Below are positions 28,126-36,714 of a DNA stretch of 64,000 bases, in pieces; positions within the stretch are counted from its first letter, which is position 1; every line of letters starts with the position of its first letter. The notes beneath the pieces were generated by a model. The model was not told the DNA's origin. It was given only the letters and a program-made list of their open reading frames with translations, and ran no database searches. The stretch comes from Paenibacillus massiliensis subsp. panacisoli DSM 21345 (GTDB lineage Bacteria > Bacillota > Bacilli > Paenibacillales > Paenibacillaceae): assembly GCF_000426545.1 (NCBI RefSeq), contig NZ_AUFO01000009.1, positions 1-64,000 of the forward strand, in the 5' to 3' direction. The position numbers were made by a program, and so were the translations under genes.

Positions 28126-28449
28126 CTAAAGTTTTTTATCAAAGAAGTAAGAATCCGTAAATGCAGGGGTGTCATATTGCTGCGATATTTTGGGAGACAT
28201 GTTACGTTTGACTTCCATCTGCTTCATATCACTGGACAATAAAGATTTCATAGAGTCATTCAGCTGAACTAGATCATGTAAGCTTTCCAGTTCTTGTTGG
28301 TTATACGGCCCTTCAGTGGCTTTCAATTGCAGGATGTCGAATAATTCATCTATCTCCGCTTCCTGCTTCATGAAGTTCTTCGCATCTCCACTCTCTAGAA
28401 TCTCCTCATACATCCATTTCAATTGTTGCATCACATTATAACGTTCCAT
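28126..28449 (-). CDS. fliT: FliT-like flagellar chaperone
   Basis: Small helical protein of 107 residues immediately after fliS: the ATG at 28449 is one base past the fliS stop, so translation is coupled. It contains MERYNVMQQLKWMYEEILE and EAEIDELFDILQLKATE. By position (fliD-fliS-this) and size it matches the Bacillus fliT, the export chaperone proposed for FliD. Sequence similarity in this family is low, so the assignment rests mainly on context. Confidence 0.7.
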   Translation of the reverse strand: MERYNVMQQLKWMYEEILESGDAKNFMKQEAEIDELFDILQLKATEGPYNQQELESLHDLVQLNDSMKSLLSSDMKQMEVKRNMSPKISQQYDTPAFTDSYFFDKKL

Positions 28450-28450
28450 A

Positions 28451-28837
28451 TCAGTTACCTTTTCCGCTTTTGACCAACTGAACAGCCTTTTTCCAGGTTT
28501 CTGCAAACCCTTTTGCAAACTCAATGACTGAATCCAGCATTTCTGGTTGTTTATTAACAGCAAACTCATTCAGTTGAGACAGGTAAAACTGATACAATTC
28601 ACGAAGTTGCCCTGCAATTTCATAATCGTGATTTAAAGTACCTAGCAATTCGTATAGTATAGCTCGTGCTCCATGAACACGTTCCAGCATTTCAGCTTCT
28701 TGATTTTTTACCATATGCATCTTGGCCATGTTCAGCTTACGGTACAACTCTTCATATAAAAGGAGGGTCAGGTCACCCGGGCTTGCTGTCTCTACTTTAG
28801 TTTTTAAATACTGCTGTTGATAATTCGGTGTAATCAT
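28451..28837 (-). CDS. fliS: Flagellin export chaperone FliS
   Basis: Binds the C-terminus of flagellin in the cytoplasm and prevents early polymerisation. The 128-residue product opens with the FliS pattern MITPNYQQQYLKTKVETASP, followed by GDLTLLLYEELYRKLNMAK and a conserved helical bundle. GGGAG lies about 9 bases before ATG. It is 59 bases after fliD. Confidence 0.95.
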   Translation of the reverse strand: MITPNYQQQYLKTKVETASPGDLTLLLYEELYRKLNMAKMHMVKNQEAEMLERVHGARAILYELLGTLNHDYEIAGQLRELYQFYLSQLNEFAVNKQPEMLDSVIEFAKGFAETWKKAVQLVKSGKGN

Positions 28838-28896
28838 ATCGTACCGCTCCCTTTATATAAAAAGTTGATCGAAATTAGAACTAATGCTGAATTAGC

Positions 28897-30375
28897 CTAG
28901 CCACTCAACTGTGACGTTAACCATGAGCCTTTGTTATTAAGCTTCTGTAAAGATAGCTCCATCGCTGTAAATTGCTTAGTATAGCGCTCTTCAATAGTAA
29001 CTAATCGGGATTTCAATGTGAACATACGCTTATTAATTTCACCGATCTGCTTACCTATCTGGCTATTGTCTTCGGCATCTGATACAGTTCCTGATCCAAT
29101 ACGCTTAATAATCTGATTGATCTGCGTAGTTAATGAGTCATAAAGTCTCTCGCCATAACCTGTCTCATTATAGTAATTTGGATCTTTAGAGTCCAGATCA
29201 CTAGTCTTTGTGAAAAGGTCCATAACACCTTCAGGATTCTTGGTTATCGCATCCTGAAGTTTTGCTTCATCAATTTGAAGCTTGCCCAGTTCACTGGTCA
29301 ATCCCTTTGAATAAGACTTGAAAGTGATGCCAATATCCGATAATGAGTCCATTTCAGAAGGAAGACCGTCTACCTTTTTAATCAATGAACTTCTTAAAGA
29401 AGAAAGGGTATTCTGTAGGATATCATCACGATAAAGGAGACCCTTTTTTGCTTTTTCTTCCCAAAGCTCAATTTGCTTATCTGTCATACCCTCCTTTTGC
29501 TCTTCAGTCAAAGGGGTATAACTACGATTGGGAACAGCCTTTATTTTATCATTTGCCTGATCAACAAGTTTATTGTATTGCTCTACAAAGCCTTTTACTT
29601 GATCAACGATAGCAGTAGTATCTCTTGCTACTGTAACAGATACTGTCGATGTGGATACTCCTTTAAGGTCAAATCTCACACCATTGAATTCAAAAGAATT
29701 GTTATCAAATTCAAGGGTTTGTCCATTTAATTGAACTTGAGCGTTTGTACCTGTTACAGGCGTAGCAGCACTAACTCCAAATACCGAAGATGCAAAGCCG
29801 CCCGCATCATTAATTTGAATAGAGGCACTAGAGCCAGTGCTATTGGTAGCCATCATGAAGCGACCATTAATGCTGTCATAACTCATGGATACGCCGATAT
29901 TAGCAGCATTAACCTGCTTCATCACAGAATCATAGGTGGAGTCTGCAGTCACATTAACAGTTGTTGATCCTTTTGGTCCTACGATTTCAAAGGATCCTGT
30001 TTGATTAATTTGGGTTTTAGTGTCGACTTTCACACTATTGCCTGCTACAAAAGCACTTGATGCCAGTTTATCAACCTTGAGGGAGTAACCACCACTTGTT
30101 GCTGCTGCAGAAGAGGTTGCCGTTACAACACTTGAATCACTGCTCGTTGCTGTCTGCTTTGTAAATGAGGACGAGAACCGTAGTTTATCCGTTAACGTAC
30201 GAATAGAAGTTAGCATCGTGTTCATCTCACGATATTCATCACGTTTCCAAGCAATGGTTTGCTTTTTCTGTTCAAGTTTGTTCAACGGCATTCTTTCCAC
30301 TTGCATTAACTGCTTGATGATCAAATCTGTATCTAAGTTAGATACCATCCCAGTCAATTTTATCGTTGAAGCCAT
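28897..30375 (-). CDS. fliD: Flagellar filament cap protein FliD
   Basis: Forms the cap under which flagellin subunits are added at the filament tip. The 492-residue protein has the FliD N-terminal helical segment (IKLTGMVSNLDTDLIIKQLM) and the C-terminal coiled region (RLVTIEERYTKQFTAMELSL, ending in GSWLTSQLSG). It begins 20 bases after flaG and leads a set of genes running through fliS, fliT, the VWA-TIG gene and the glycosyltransferases. Confidence 0.96.
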   Translation of the reverse strand: MASTIKLTGMVSNLDTDLIIKQLMQVERMPLNKLEQKKQTIAWKRDEYREMNTMLTSIRTLTDKLRFSSSFTKQTATSSDSSVVTATSSAAATSGGYSLKVDKLASSAFVAGNSVKVDTKTQINQTGSFEIVGPKGSTTVNVTADSTYDSVMKQVNAANIGVSMSYDSINGRFMMATNSTGSSASIQINDAGGFASSVFGVSAATPVTGTNAQVQLNGQTLEFDNNSFEFNGVRFDLKGVSTSTVSVTVARDTTAIVDQVKGFVEQYNKLVDQANDKIKAVPNRSYTPLTEEQKEGMTDKQIELWEEKAKKGLLYRDDILQNTLSSLRSSLIKKVDGLPSEMDSLSDIGITFKSYSKGLTSELGKLQIDEAKLQDAITKNPEGVMDLFTKTSDLDSKDPNYYNETGYGERLYDSLTTQINQIIKRIGSGTVSDAEDNSQIGKQIGEINKRMFTLKSRLVTIEERYTKQFTAMELSLQKLNNKGSWLTSQLSG

Positions 30376-30395
30376 TAATTACACCCCCTACCTTC

Positions 30396-30740
30396 TTAAG
30401 TTCGTTCATCCAGAAACAAACCAACTTGCTCACATAGATTGATTACAAGATCCAAGTACTTCTCTGGAGGTATTTCTCTTAACACCTCATCAGTTTGTGT
30501 ATCTATTACCCTCACAATATATTGACTGCTTTCTTTATGCATTGACCACTGAAGACGGGTATCCAATCTTTGAAGCACCTTATTCCCATGCTCAATCAGA
30601 TCAGAAAGCCGCTGCTCTCCAATAGAGGCTACATTTCCTAACAAGGAATCCTGTTGACTGTGAATAGTATTTACACTCTGACTTGCTGAAATGTTACCCT
30701 GTATCGAGAGAGACTTGTCTGAAAACGAATCAATTCGCAT
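30396..30740 (-). CDS. flaG: FlaG-family protein
   Basis: A 114-residue protein with the FlaG core in its C-terminal half: KVLQRLDTRLQWSMHKESSQ, then YIVRVIDTQTDEVLREIPPE and KYLDLV. FlaG family members affect filament length. It is followed after 20 bases by fliD and preceded by the flagellin terminator. No promoter was resolved in the short 27-base space after that terminator, so expression may come by read-through from hag. Confidence 0.9.
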   Translation of the reverse strand: MRIDSFSDKSLSIQGNISASQSVNTIHSQQDSLLGNVASIGEQRLSDLIEHGNKVLQRLDTRLQWSMHKESSQYIVRVIDTQTDEVLREIPPEKYLDLVINLCEQVGLFLDERT

Positions 30741-30766
30741 CCATTCAGCCTCCTAACATAAACTTA

Positions 30767-30799
30767 TAAAAAGAAGCCGACCGGATAATCCGGCCGGCT
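30767..30799 (-). terminator. Terminator after hag
   Basis: Minus-strand AGCCGGCCGGA and TCCGGTCGGCT arms with a 3-base loop, followed by TCTTTTTAT. It lies about 18 bases after the flagellin stop, as expected for a highly expressed single-gene mRNA. Confidence 0.9.
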
Positions 30800-30817
30800 C
30801 CTGCGTTAAGCAATTGA

Positions 30818-31645
30818 TTAACGAAGCAACTGCAGAACGCCTTGCGGTTGTTGGTTCGCTTGAGCCAACATTGCAGTAGCAGCTTGTTGAAGGATATTCG
30901 TTTTAGTAGACTCGGACATTTCTTTCGCCATGTCTACGTCACGGATCCGGGACTCAGCAGACTGCAGGTTCTCGGAAGTAGTTCCCAGGTTGTTGATCGT
31001 GTGCTCCAGACGGTTTTGTACAGCACCCAGATCGGAACGGATTTGGGATACAGTGTCAATAGCTTCCTGTACAATAGTCAGGTTAGCAGCAGCCTCAGCG
31101 TTAGTTCCAGCTGTAAGGCTTGTCAGAGTATCCAGTGCCAAGGAACCAGTATCAGCAGCAGCCAAAGACAGAACGATAGTGTCGCCTTCATTTGCACCTA
31201 CTTGGAACGTTAGAGCTTGACCAGTAACACCTGCACTCAACAGATCTTTAGTGTTGAACTTTGTTTGAGTCGCGATGGAGTCGATTTGCTCAAACAATTG
31301 AGAAATTTCTTTATCGATTTTCGCGGAGTCAGTTGTTGTCAACACTTCGTTCGCTGCTTGGTTATACAGTTCGCCCATACGTTGCAGCATGGAATGAGTT
31401 TCGTTCAAAGCACCCTCAGCAGTTTGGATCAGGGAGATACCGTCAAGAGAGTTACGGTTCGCTTGCTCCAGACCACGGATTTGGTTACGCATTTTCTCGG
31501 AGATTGCCAGACCAGCTGCATCGTCAGCTGCACGGTTAATTCTGTAACCGGAAGACAATTTTTCGAGAGATTTTGCTTGAGCATTGTTGTTCGCAGTCAA
31601 TTGACGTTGAGTATTGTAAGAAGCAATATTGTGGTTAATACGCAT
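30818..31645 (-). CDS. hag: Flagellin
   Basis: Structural subunit of the flagellar filament, 275 residues. The conserved N-terminal D0/D1 begins MRINHNIASYNTQRQLTANN with LEKLSSGYRINRAADDAAG, and the C-terminal D1/D0 contains RIRDVDMAKEMSESTKTNIL and ends QPQGVLQLLR. The central variable part (about 140-190) is short, so the outer domains are small. It is preceded by a SigD promoter and CsrA-type leader sites and followed by a strong terminator. Surface glycosylation is suggested by the nearby glycosyltransferase genes (inference). Confidence 0.98.
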   Translation of the reverse strand: MRINHNIASYNTQRQLTANNNAQAKSLEKLSSGYRINRAADDAAGLAISEKMRNQIRGLEQANRNSLDGISLIQTAEGALNETHSMLQRMGELYNQAANEVLTTTDSAKIDKEISQLFEQIDSIATQTKFNTKDLLSAGVTGQALTFQVGANEGDTIVLSLAAADTGSLALDTLTSLTAGTNAEAAANLTIVQEAIDTVSQIRSDLGAVQNRLEHTINNLGTTSENLQSAESRIRDVDMAKEMSESTKTNILQQAATAMLAQANQQPQGVLQLLR

Positions 31646-31651
31646 GATAAA

Positions 31652-31690
31652 ATTCCTCCTTGGAATGTGTTGGTGATTAGCATCCTTGCT
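31652..31690 (-). promoter_or_regulatory. Two CsrA binding sites in the hag leader
   Basis: In the hag mRNA leader AGCAAGGATGCT (31690-31679 on the minus strand) forms a 4-bp stem presenting AGGA in the loop, which is the ideal CsrA target. The Shine-Dalgarno AAGGAGGAAT (31661-31652) is the second GGA site. This is the two-site arrangement known for CsrA repression of hag in Bacillus. The csrA and fliW genes lie immediately upstream. Confidence 0.8.
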
Positions 31691-31757
31691 TCACCCATGA
31701 TTAGGCGCATTGTCTGATTTGCGGCCGTCAAAATCAGAAATGCTGTCCATGATATAT

Positions 31758-31784
31758 ATATCGGATAGTTCATAGCAATGTTTA
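31758..31784 (-). promoter_or_regulatory. SigD promoter of hag
   Basis: Minus strand TAAA (31784-31781), a 15-bp spacer and TCCGATAT (31765-31758), one base from the SigD consensus TAAA-N15-GCCGATAT. The start would be about 105 bases upstream of the hag ATG, leaving room for the CsrA-bound leader. Confidence 0.85.
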
Positions 31785-31811
31785 TAGATTATCTTAATTT
31801 TTTCAAAAAAA

Positions 31812-32048
31812 TCATTTCTTTTTGGGTGATTGAATTTGGTGAAGAATACTTTCTACATTATCGTTCAAATGAACTGCTTCTTTATTTTGACTCTGGATTA
31901 TATTATAGATCTCTTCTCTGTAAATACTCACATGAGGGGGAGCTGTAATCCCAATTCGGACTTGATCTCCAGAGATTTCAATTACAGAGATGACGATATC
32001 ATCATTAACCATAATTTTTTCGCCCTTATTTCTTGATAGAATCAGCAT
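31812..32048 (-). CDS. csrA: Carbon storage regulator CsrA
   Basis: Dimeric RNA-binding repressor of flagellin translation. The 78-residue sequence begins MLILSRNKGEKIMVNDDIVI and has RIGITAPPHVSIYREEIY, both strongly conserved. It starts one base after the fliW stop, with AGGAGGAG inside the last fliW codons acting as its ribosome-binding site, so the two are co-translated. The C-terminal tail is about 15 residues longer than the short forms. FliW antagonises it by direct binding. Confidence 0.97.
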   Translation of the reverse strand: MLILSRNKGEKIMVNDDIVISVIEISGDQVRIGITAPPHVSIYREEIYNIIQSQNKEAVHLNDNVESILHQIQSPKKK

Positions 32049-32049
32049 A

Positions 32050-32493
32050 TCATTCTCCTCCTTGTGAGGGATTGCTAAATAACGAATGGCGAGTTGTATA
32101 TCGGGAGTTGTCTAATATAATTTGAGCAGCATCATTGTTTTTCCGGTTGATTATAATAGGAGCTTTTAAATTAACAGAAATATCCTGGGGTGATCTTACA
32201 GTAGTCACGACCCTGATCTCAACGTCTTCTTTAGCATCCAGCTTTAATTTTTGTATCCACTTATCCTCAATATCAAACTCATAGCCCGTATAAAAAGGGA
32301 AAGGATCAGCTAATACAAAGGCTAAATTGGCATCCTCAATAGATTGCAGGTATATAAAATGACTATCTTCATCAGATGAAGGTATAAAAACAAATTTACG
32401 CTCTTCCTCAAATCCCAAAATGGGGCTTACAAAGTGAATAATAGATGTATCCTTAATCTCAAGTTCCCCAAATCTAACCGTTTGAACTAGCAT
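32050..32493 (-). CDS. fliW: Flagellar assembly factor FliW
   Basis: Cytoplasmic protein that binds either flagellin or CsrA and so couples flagellin export to translation. The 147-residue product has the FliW features IHFVSPILGFEEERKFVFIP, then LAFVLADPFPFYTGYEFDIE and SVNLKAPIIINRKNNDAAQ near residue 125. AGGAGG lies 7 bases before the ATG. A terminator-like hairpin lies just upstream of its leader. Confidence 0.96.
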   Translation of the reverse strand: MLVQTVRFGELEIKDTSIIHFVSPILGFEEERKFVFIPSSDEDSHFIYLQSIEDANLAFVLADPFPFYTGYEFDIEDKWIQKLKLDAKEDVEIRVVTTVRSPQDISVNLKAPIIINRKNNDAAQIILDNSRYTTRHSLFSNPSQGGE

Positions 32494-32514
32494 GAAGTAA
32501 CCTCCTCTGAATAT

Positions 32515-32554
32515 TAAAAAAAATAGCTATATGAACTTGTTCATTATAGCTATT
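32515..32554 (-). terminator. Terminator-like hairpin between yviE and fliW
   Basis: Minus-strand AATAGCTATA-TGAAC pairs with GTTCA-TATAGCTATT around a 2-base loop and runs into TTTTTTTT. It starts about 13 bases past the yviE stop and ends about 22 bases before the fliW ATG. No promoter fits in the remaining space, so fliW-csrA must depend on read-through. Confidence 0.8.
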
Positions 32555-32566
32555 GTAAGCAGTATC

Positions 32567-33139
32567 TCATACAACCGCATCCAATTGAGTACCGATTGTA
32601 CTAAAATGTATGAAGTTTTTTTGAGTTAAGTAAATTTCCAGGCTCTCAGGAGTATACTCAATAATTGGCTTATTATATTCTGGATCATATTTGACCTGAT
32701 TAGCTGTATACTGAATATCCGTTATACCTGGCGTGTAGGTAATGTCGACGTTATCATAGGAGGCAGGTCCTCTGATTTCCATGGGCCTGTCCTTCATCGC
32801 ATTTTGATAAGCAATAGCTGCGAAGGCATTCTGCTTATTCTGAATGGCCATCATTTGATCTCCAGCCTGAGCAATCTCCGCAATATTCTGCATTGAGGAG
32901 TCCCACGCATTCTGTGCAATGCGATCCAGCATCTCAATGCTTCTTGCCAATCCAAGAGCAGACCATGCCTTGCTCTGATCTACATTCAGATTGCCTGGAG
33001 TATACTCGATGTTCAGTTCCCCTGCTGGTTGCTGCATATTTATTTCTGCCTTAGGCTGTTGTATGCTCCACTGCCCTTCGGTTCTTTCCAAAGCTATTTT
33101 GCTGTACCCCTGTTGAATTTGAATTTTAGGAAAGTCCAT
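32567..33139 (-). CDS. yviE: YviE/DUF6470-family protein of the flagellar operon
   Basis: A 190-residue protein between flgL and fliW, the position of yviE in Bacillus. Features include FPKIQIQQGYSKIALERTEG, repeated -QQP-AE-IN- segments, and LARSIEMLDRIAQNAWDSSM. A later run of DITYTPGITDIQYTANQVKY holds repeated Y-T-x-G/A-like strands. The ATG at 33139 has GGGAGG 6 bases upstream; the longer TTG start is unlikely. Its function is not known. Confidence 0.8.
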   Translation of the reverse strand: MDFPKIQIQQGYSKIALERTEGQWSIQQPKAEINMQQPAGELNIEYTPGNLNVDQSKAWSALGLARSIEMLDRIAQNAWDSSMQNIAEIAQAGDQMMAIQNKQNAFAAIAYQNAMKDRPMEIRGPASYDNVDITYTPGITDIQYTANQVKYDPEYNKPIIEYTPESLEIYLTQKNFIHFSTIGTQLDAVV

Positions 33140-33151
33140 AGGCAACCTCCC

Positions 33152-34045
33152 TTAATTTAAGAAATCAAGTAGGCTTGGTCTAATGATCCGAGCAATAGTA
33201 TCGAGCGAAGATTGATAAATACTCTCAGCTGTTTTTAGCTCTGTTATCGCCTTTGCCATATCCGTATCTTCTACCTTGGATTGCAGATCCAAATAATTCA
33301 GATTGAGATCTTCCAATCGACTTAAGGTGAATTCCAGACGGTTTTGTTTACCGCCTATCTCCGCTTGAGCAGTAGTAATATTCTGCAAAGAGGTTTGCAG
33401 CTGCGTAATGACACTTTGAATTCCTGCTGTATCATCATTATCTAAAGCCTGTTTCATATTATCAACCACTTTGAATAGACCATCGGCAGAGCCGAATTCA
33501 CCAAACACTGAATTACCTAGCATATTCACAGGTACAGTTACACCTGCTCCAATCTGATACTCAACTACGCCAGTATCCAGCACATAGGATTCATTGGCGG
33601 GGTCACCTGGATATGGCTTTTGATCTACACGTTCACCGTTAAAGACATATTTCCCTTTAAATTGTGAGTTCCCTAAGAGCACCAGCTGTTCGTATAACTG
33701 ATCAACCTCTTGCTTAGCATTTAAACGGGCATCTTCAGGCATTGTATCCGTCCCTGCCTGTACTGCAAGCTCCGACAGACGTTGTACGATACTGGTTGTC
33801 TCCATCATGACACTGTCTGTGAATTGCATCCAAGAATCAGCATCTTCCGCATTTTCGCTAAACTTCGTAGTGAAAGAGACCTCTTGACGATAATTCAACG
33901 CACTCGCAACACCACCAGGATTATCTGAAGGACGATTTAACTGTCTTTGCGTCAGCAGTTGCTCCTGATATTTATTCATGCGGTTATAGTTATTTTGCAA
34001 ATTATGCATCATTGTACCGCTCATCATGGATTGAGTAATACGCAT
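33152..34045 (-). CDS. flgL: Flagellar hook-filament junction protein FlgL
   Basis: Hook-associated protein 3, linking hook to filament. The 297-residue product carries the flagellin-like N-terminus (MRITQSMMSGTMMHNLQNNY, QLNRPSDNPGGVASAL) and C-terminus (EDTDMAKAITELKTAESIYQ, then SLDTIARIIRPSLLDFLN). It starts 12 bases before flgK ends in the same direction and is followed by yviE. Confidence 0.96.
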   Translation of the reverse strand: MRITQSMMSGTMMHNLQNNYNRMNKYQEQLLTQRQLNRPSDNPGGVASALNYRQEVSFTTKFSENAEDADSWMQFTDSVMMETTSIVQRLSELAVQAGTDTMPEDARLNAKQEVDQLYEQLVLLGNSQFKGKYVFNGERVDQKPYPGDPANESYVLDTGVVEYQIGAGVTVPVNMLGNSVFGEFGSADGLFKVVDNMKQALDNDDTAGIQSVITQLQTSLQNITTAQAEIGGKQNRLEFTLSRLEDLNLNYLDLQSKVEDTDMAKAITELKTAESIYQSSLDTIARIIRPSLLDFLN

Positions 34046-34057
34046 TTATATCATCTC

Positions 34058-35632
34058 CTATCTACCAACTATGCCGGTACCGTTAATTAACTTATCCAAC
34101 ATTTCATCCACCGTTGTAATGACACGGGCAGAAGCACTGTAGGCCTGCTGAAATCTGATAAGATCGGCCATTTCCTCATCCAGGGAGACACTGCTAACAG
34201 ATGCACGCAGGTTATCGGAATGATTCGTAAGAAGGGTATTGTTTTCAACCATTTTGTTGGCCAAATCTGCATCAGTACCTAACTGAGCAATCACAGATTG
34301 AAGGTATCCGCCAAAGGTAGACACATCCGTTATTGCACCATTGTTTCTAAGCGGATCAAAACTGAACTTTCCTTCAGACAGACCGGCAATCAGTAATGCC
34401 AATCCACCATTACCCTGCAGCACTTTTTCTGTAGTGGTGCCATTTGCATTAGTTACAATCTCTGTCCGCATCGAAGCTGCTATATTAGCCGCATCGTTAA
34501 TAATATTAGAATTAACACGAATGTTCGCAGCAGTGATAGTGACACTATTATCCGAAGTGACAAAAAAGTTCTGACCCGCAGTTGCAGGACTTTGGAGTGT
34601 GTACCCTAATTTATGCAGTCCATTGAGGCCATCCACTTCATATGGTGTATCTTGGGCTAATTTACGGGGATTCGTCGGATCCATAACCGCATTGGGTATC
34701 GTTACACCTACTGGAAGAATACTCCCTGCCGGTAAGGTAACGGAAATCTTGCCATTCACCAAGGTATTTGCCATAATATCTAACTGCCGAGTATATTCAG
34801 CAACATGCACATCCCTGGATTGAACCGTACCCGCGATAGCACCTTGAGTTATTGCGCCTACATTAGCAACATTGAAAGGTGTAACTACATCATCATTAAT
34901 GAGCTGCATGCCACCAAAGTTAACCTGATAGGCATCATCGGTTTCAATCACTTGGATATTTCCTAGTTCAGACAATTTATCTACCAACAAATCACGTTTA
35001 TCCCGCAAGTCATTGGCATTATCCCCCATGGCTTCAATTCGTTTGATAGAATAGTTAATAGCAGCAATCTGATCAGCGTATGCATTCACATCGTTCACTT
35101 GAGAATTGAGTTGATCCGTTAAATTATTGCTTAATACATTCAACTGTGAAGCCACATGATTGAATGTTTCTGTTAGTGCTACAGCCTTCTGCTGAACAAT
35201 TGTTCTAGCTGATAAGTCAGAGCTACTAGGATTTTTACTTAAATCCTGCCACGAATTCCAAAAGTCGGAGATTACAGTAGCAATACTATCCTCTGACGGT
35301 TCATTAATGATCCCTTCAATCTTGCCTAGTGCCTCTTGCTTTGTTTTCCAAGTAGAAAGTGTAGAGTTTTGATTGCGAAACTCAATATCCATCAAGTAAT
35401 TGCGCACTCGGCGTATACTATCCACTTCAACACCCATCCCAAGTTGGTTAGGGTTTGTTGATTTAGTCATACTTGGAAATTCAATAGGGATCGAAGCAGT
35501 AAGCCTCGCTACTTGTCTTGAATAGCCCTCTGTGTTCGTATTGGTAATATTGTGACCGGTTGTACTTAATGCAGTCTGCTGCGCAATTACCCCACGTTTA
35601 CCAATCTCAAGGTTATGGAACGTTGATCTCAC
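34058..35632 (-). CDS. flgK: Flagellar hook-associated protein FlgK
   Basis: Hook-filament junction protein 1, 524 residues. The N-terminal rod/hook motif (LEIGKRGVIAQQTALSTTGH, then NITNTNTEGYSRQ) and the C-terminal helix (LDEEMADLIRFQQAYSASAR, ending VITTVDEMLDKLINGTG) are diagnostic. The start is a GTG at 35632 preceded by GGGAG. It sits 16 bases after flgN, whose product is its chaperone. Confidence 0.97.
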   Translation of the reverse strand: MRSTFHNLEIGKRGVIAQQTALSTTGHNITNTNTEGYSRQVARLTASIPIEFPSMTKSTNPNQLGMGVEVDSIRRVRNYLMDIEFRNQNSTLSTWKTKQEALGKIEGIINEPSEDSIATVISDFWNSWQDLSKNPSSSDLSARTIVQQKAVALTETFNHVASQLNVLSNNLTDQLNSQVNDVNAYADQIAAINYSIKRIEAMGDNANDLRDKRDLLVDKLSELGNIQVIETDDAYQVNFGGMQLINDDVVTPFNVANVGAITQGAIAGTVQSRDVHVAEYTRQLDIMANTLVNGKISVTLPAGSILPVGVTIPNAVMDPTNPRKLAQDTPYEVDGLNGLHKLGYTLQSPATAGQNFFVTSDNSVTITAANIRVNSNIINDAANIAASMRTEIVTNANGTTTEKVLQGNGGLALLIAGLSEGKFSFDPLRNNGAITDVSTFGGYLQSVIAQLGTDADLANKMVENNTLLTNHSDNLRASVSSVSLDEEMADLIRFQQAYSASARVITTVDEMLDKLINGTGIVGR

Positions 35633-35648
35633 TATACTCCCTCACTTT

Positions 35649-36149
35649 CTATGCCCTTGTGTCAAAATAACTTCTATTGACAGGTTCTACTTTTTGCTTG
35701 GAAGGATCATGATACACCATGTGATCTTCCGGGTGATTAGTAAATAAATTCATTGAATAATCTATAAAGGTTAACGACTGTTCTACCATTTCCTTATTCA
35801 CAGCATTTACAGCTTTTAGGGAAGTGAGTAGATCATACAATTCATCTTTCAGATCCATTAGATGTTGTCGATCATCTGGGTCAAACACTAAACGAGCCAT
35901 CTCTGTAATGTTCAGGTTCAGTTGTGACTGAATGCCTTTCTCTCTAAGAAAAGAGTACAAAGCGCTTGTTCGTTCCTCTTCCACCTCGTTGATTTTTTTG
36001 ATTAACTTTGTTTCTTTTAAAACACAACGAGATACAATGCTGATATCATTCGCAAGAATCCCCGCTTGCTTTTCTTTGGCAACATCAATCAACTCGGTAT
36101 GAAAATGAATTAATTGTTGCAAGGTCCCTGTCACCTGCTGTAAAGTCAA
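35649..36149 (-). CDS. flgN: Flagellar chaperone FlgN
   Basis: Helical chaperone (166 residues) for FlgK and FlgL, at the position of yvyG in Bacillus. It contains LIHFHTELIDVAKEKQAGIL, a KETKLIKKINEVEEERT segment and a C-terminal helix ending VEPVNRSYFDTRA. The start is a TTG at 36149 with GGAGGGG about 6 bases upstream. It is 15 bases after flgM. Confidence 0.88.
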   Translation of the reverse strand: MTLQQVTGTLQQLIHFHTELIDVAKEKQAGILANDISIVSRCVLKETKLIKKINEVEEERTSALYSFLREKGIQSQLNLNITEMARLVFDPDDRQHLMDLKDELYDLLTSLKAVNAVNKEMVEQSLTFIDYSMNLFTNHPEDHMVYHDPSKQKVEPVNRSYFDTRA

Positions 36150-36164
36150 ATCTTTCCCCTCCTG

Positions 36165-36437
36165 TTATTCCTGAGATGACTTGAAATAAGGCAACAGCTT
36201 GTCGGCAATTTTGGATGCATCCACATGGTATGTACCCGAGGATACTTGTGCTTTCAATTCCTTAATCCGCTCAGCACGATCGGTGTCATTACTGCGTTGC
36301 AGCATCTCCATAGCTTCAGGAGAAAAGGATACCTCATCCTTGCGTCGGCTCTTCTTCTGGTCTTCCTGGCGTCCAGTCTCCTGGTTACGTTGGTATGGAT
36401 TAATCGCATTGATGCGGTTGGTCTCGTTAATTTTCAT
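36165..36437 (-). CDS. flgM: Anti-SigD factor FlgM
   Basis: Binds and blocks SigD until the hook is complete. The 90-residue product has the C-terminal FlgM region DEVSFSPEAMEML, RAERIKELKAQVSSGTYHVD and SKIADKLLPYF. The N-terminus is unstructured and charged (NETNRINAINPYQRNQ). The gene follows the yvyF terminator and precedes flgN. Confidence 0.93.
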   Translation of the reverse strand: MKINETNRINAINPYQRNQETGRQEDQKKSRRKDEVSFSPEAMEMLQRSNDTDRAERIKELKAQVSSGTYHVDASKIADKLLPYFKSSQE

Positions 36438-36491
36438 AACTTAACTTCCACCTTCCTCAATATTTATAAATTACGTGGTATTAAAAAACGT

Positions 36492-36499
36492 TAATCGGC
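36492..36499 (-). promoter_or_regulatory. Possible SigD -10 upstream of flgM
   Basis: GCCGATTA on the minus strand resembles the SigD -10 octamer GCCGATAT (6 of 8). No TAAA -35 is found 14-16 bases upstream. The location, about 55 bases before the flgM ATG, fits known SigD autoregulation of flgM, but the evidence is thin. Confidence 0.3.
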
Positions 36500-36628
36500 G
36501 TACTTGCACGGATGAACAGGCCGTACTGGGCGGGCAATTCCTGCGCTTGCAGAATAGTTCAGCTCCGCTGCGATGCAACATACGGGCTCTGTACTCTTCA
36601 TAAAAGTGTTTGGATTATTCGCTCAAAT

Positions 36629-36668
36629 AAAAAAAACACCGATAAGCTTTACTAAGATTATCGGCGTG
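36629..36668 (-). terminator. Terminator after yvyF
   Basis: Minus-strand CACGCCGATAA and TTATCGGTG arms around a 12-base loop are followed by eight T. It lies about 45 bases past the yvyF stop and splits yvyF from flgM. Confidence 0.85.
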
Positions 36669-36714
36669 CTTTAAAACTTTTTGAATAGCTGTAATCGTTT
36701 TTAATTCCACTGGA

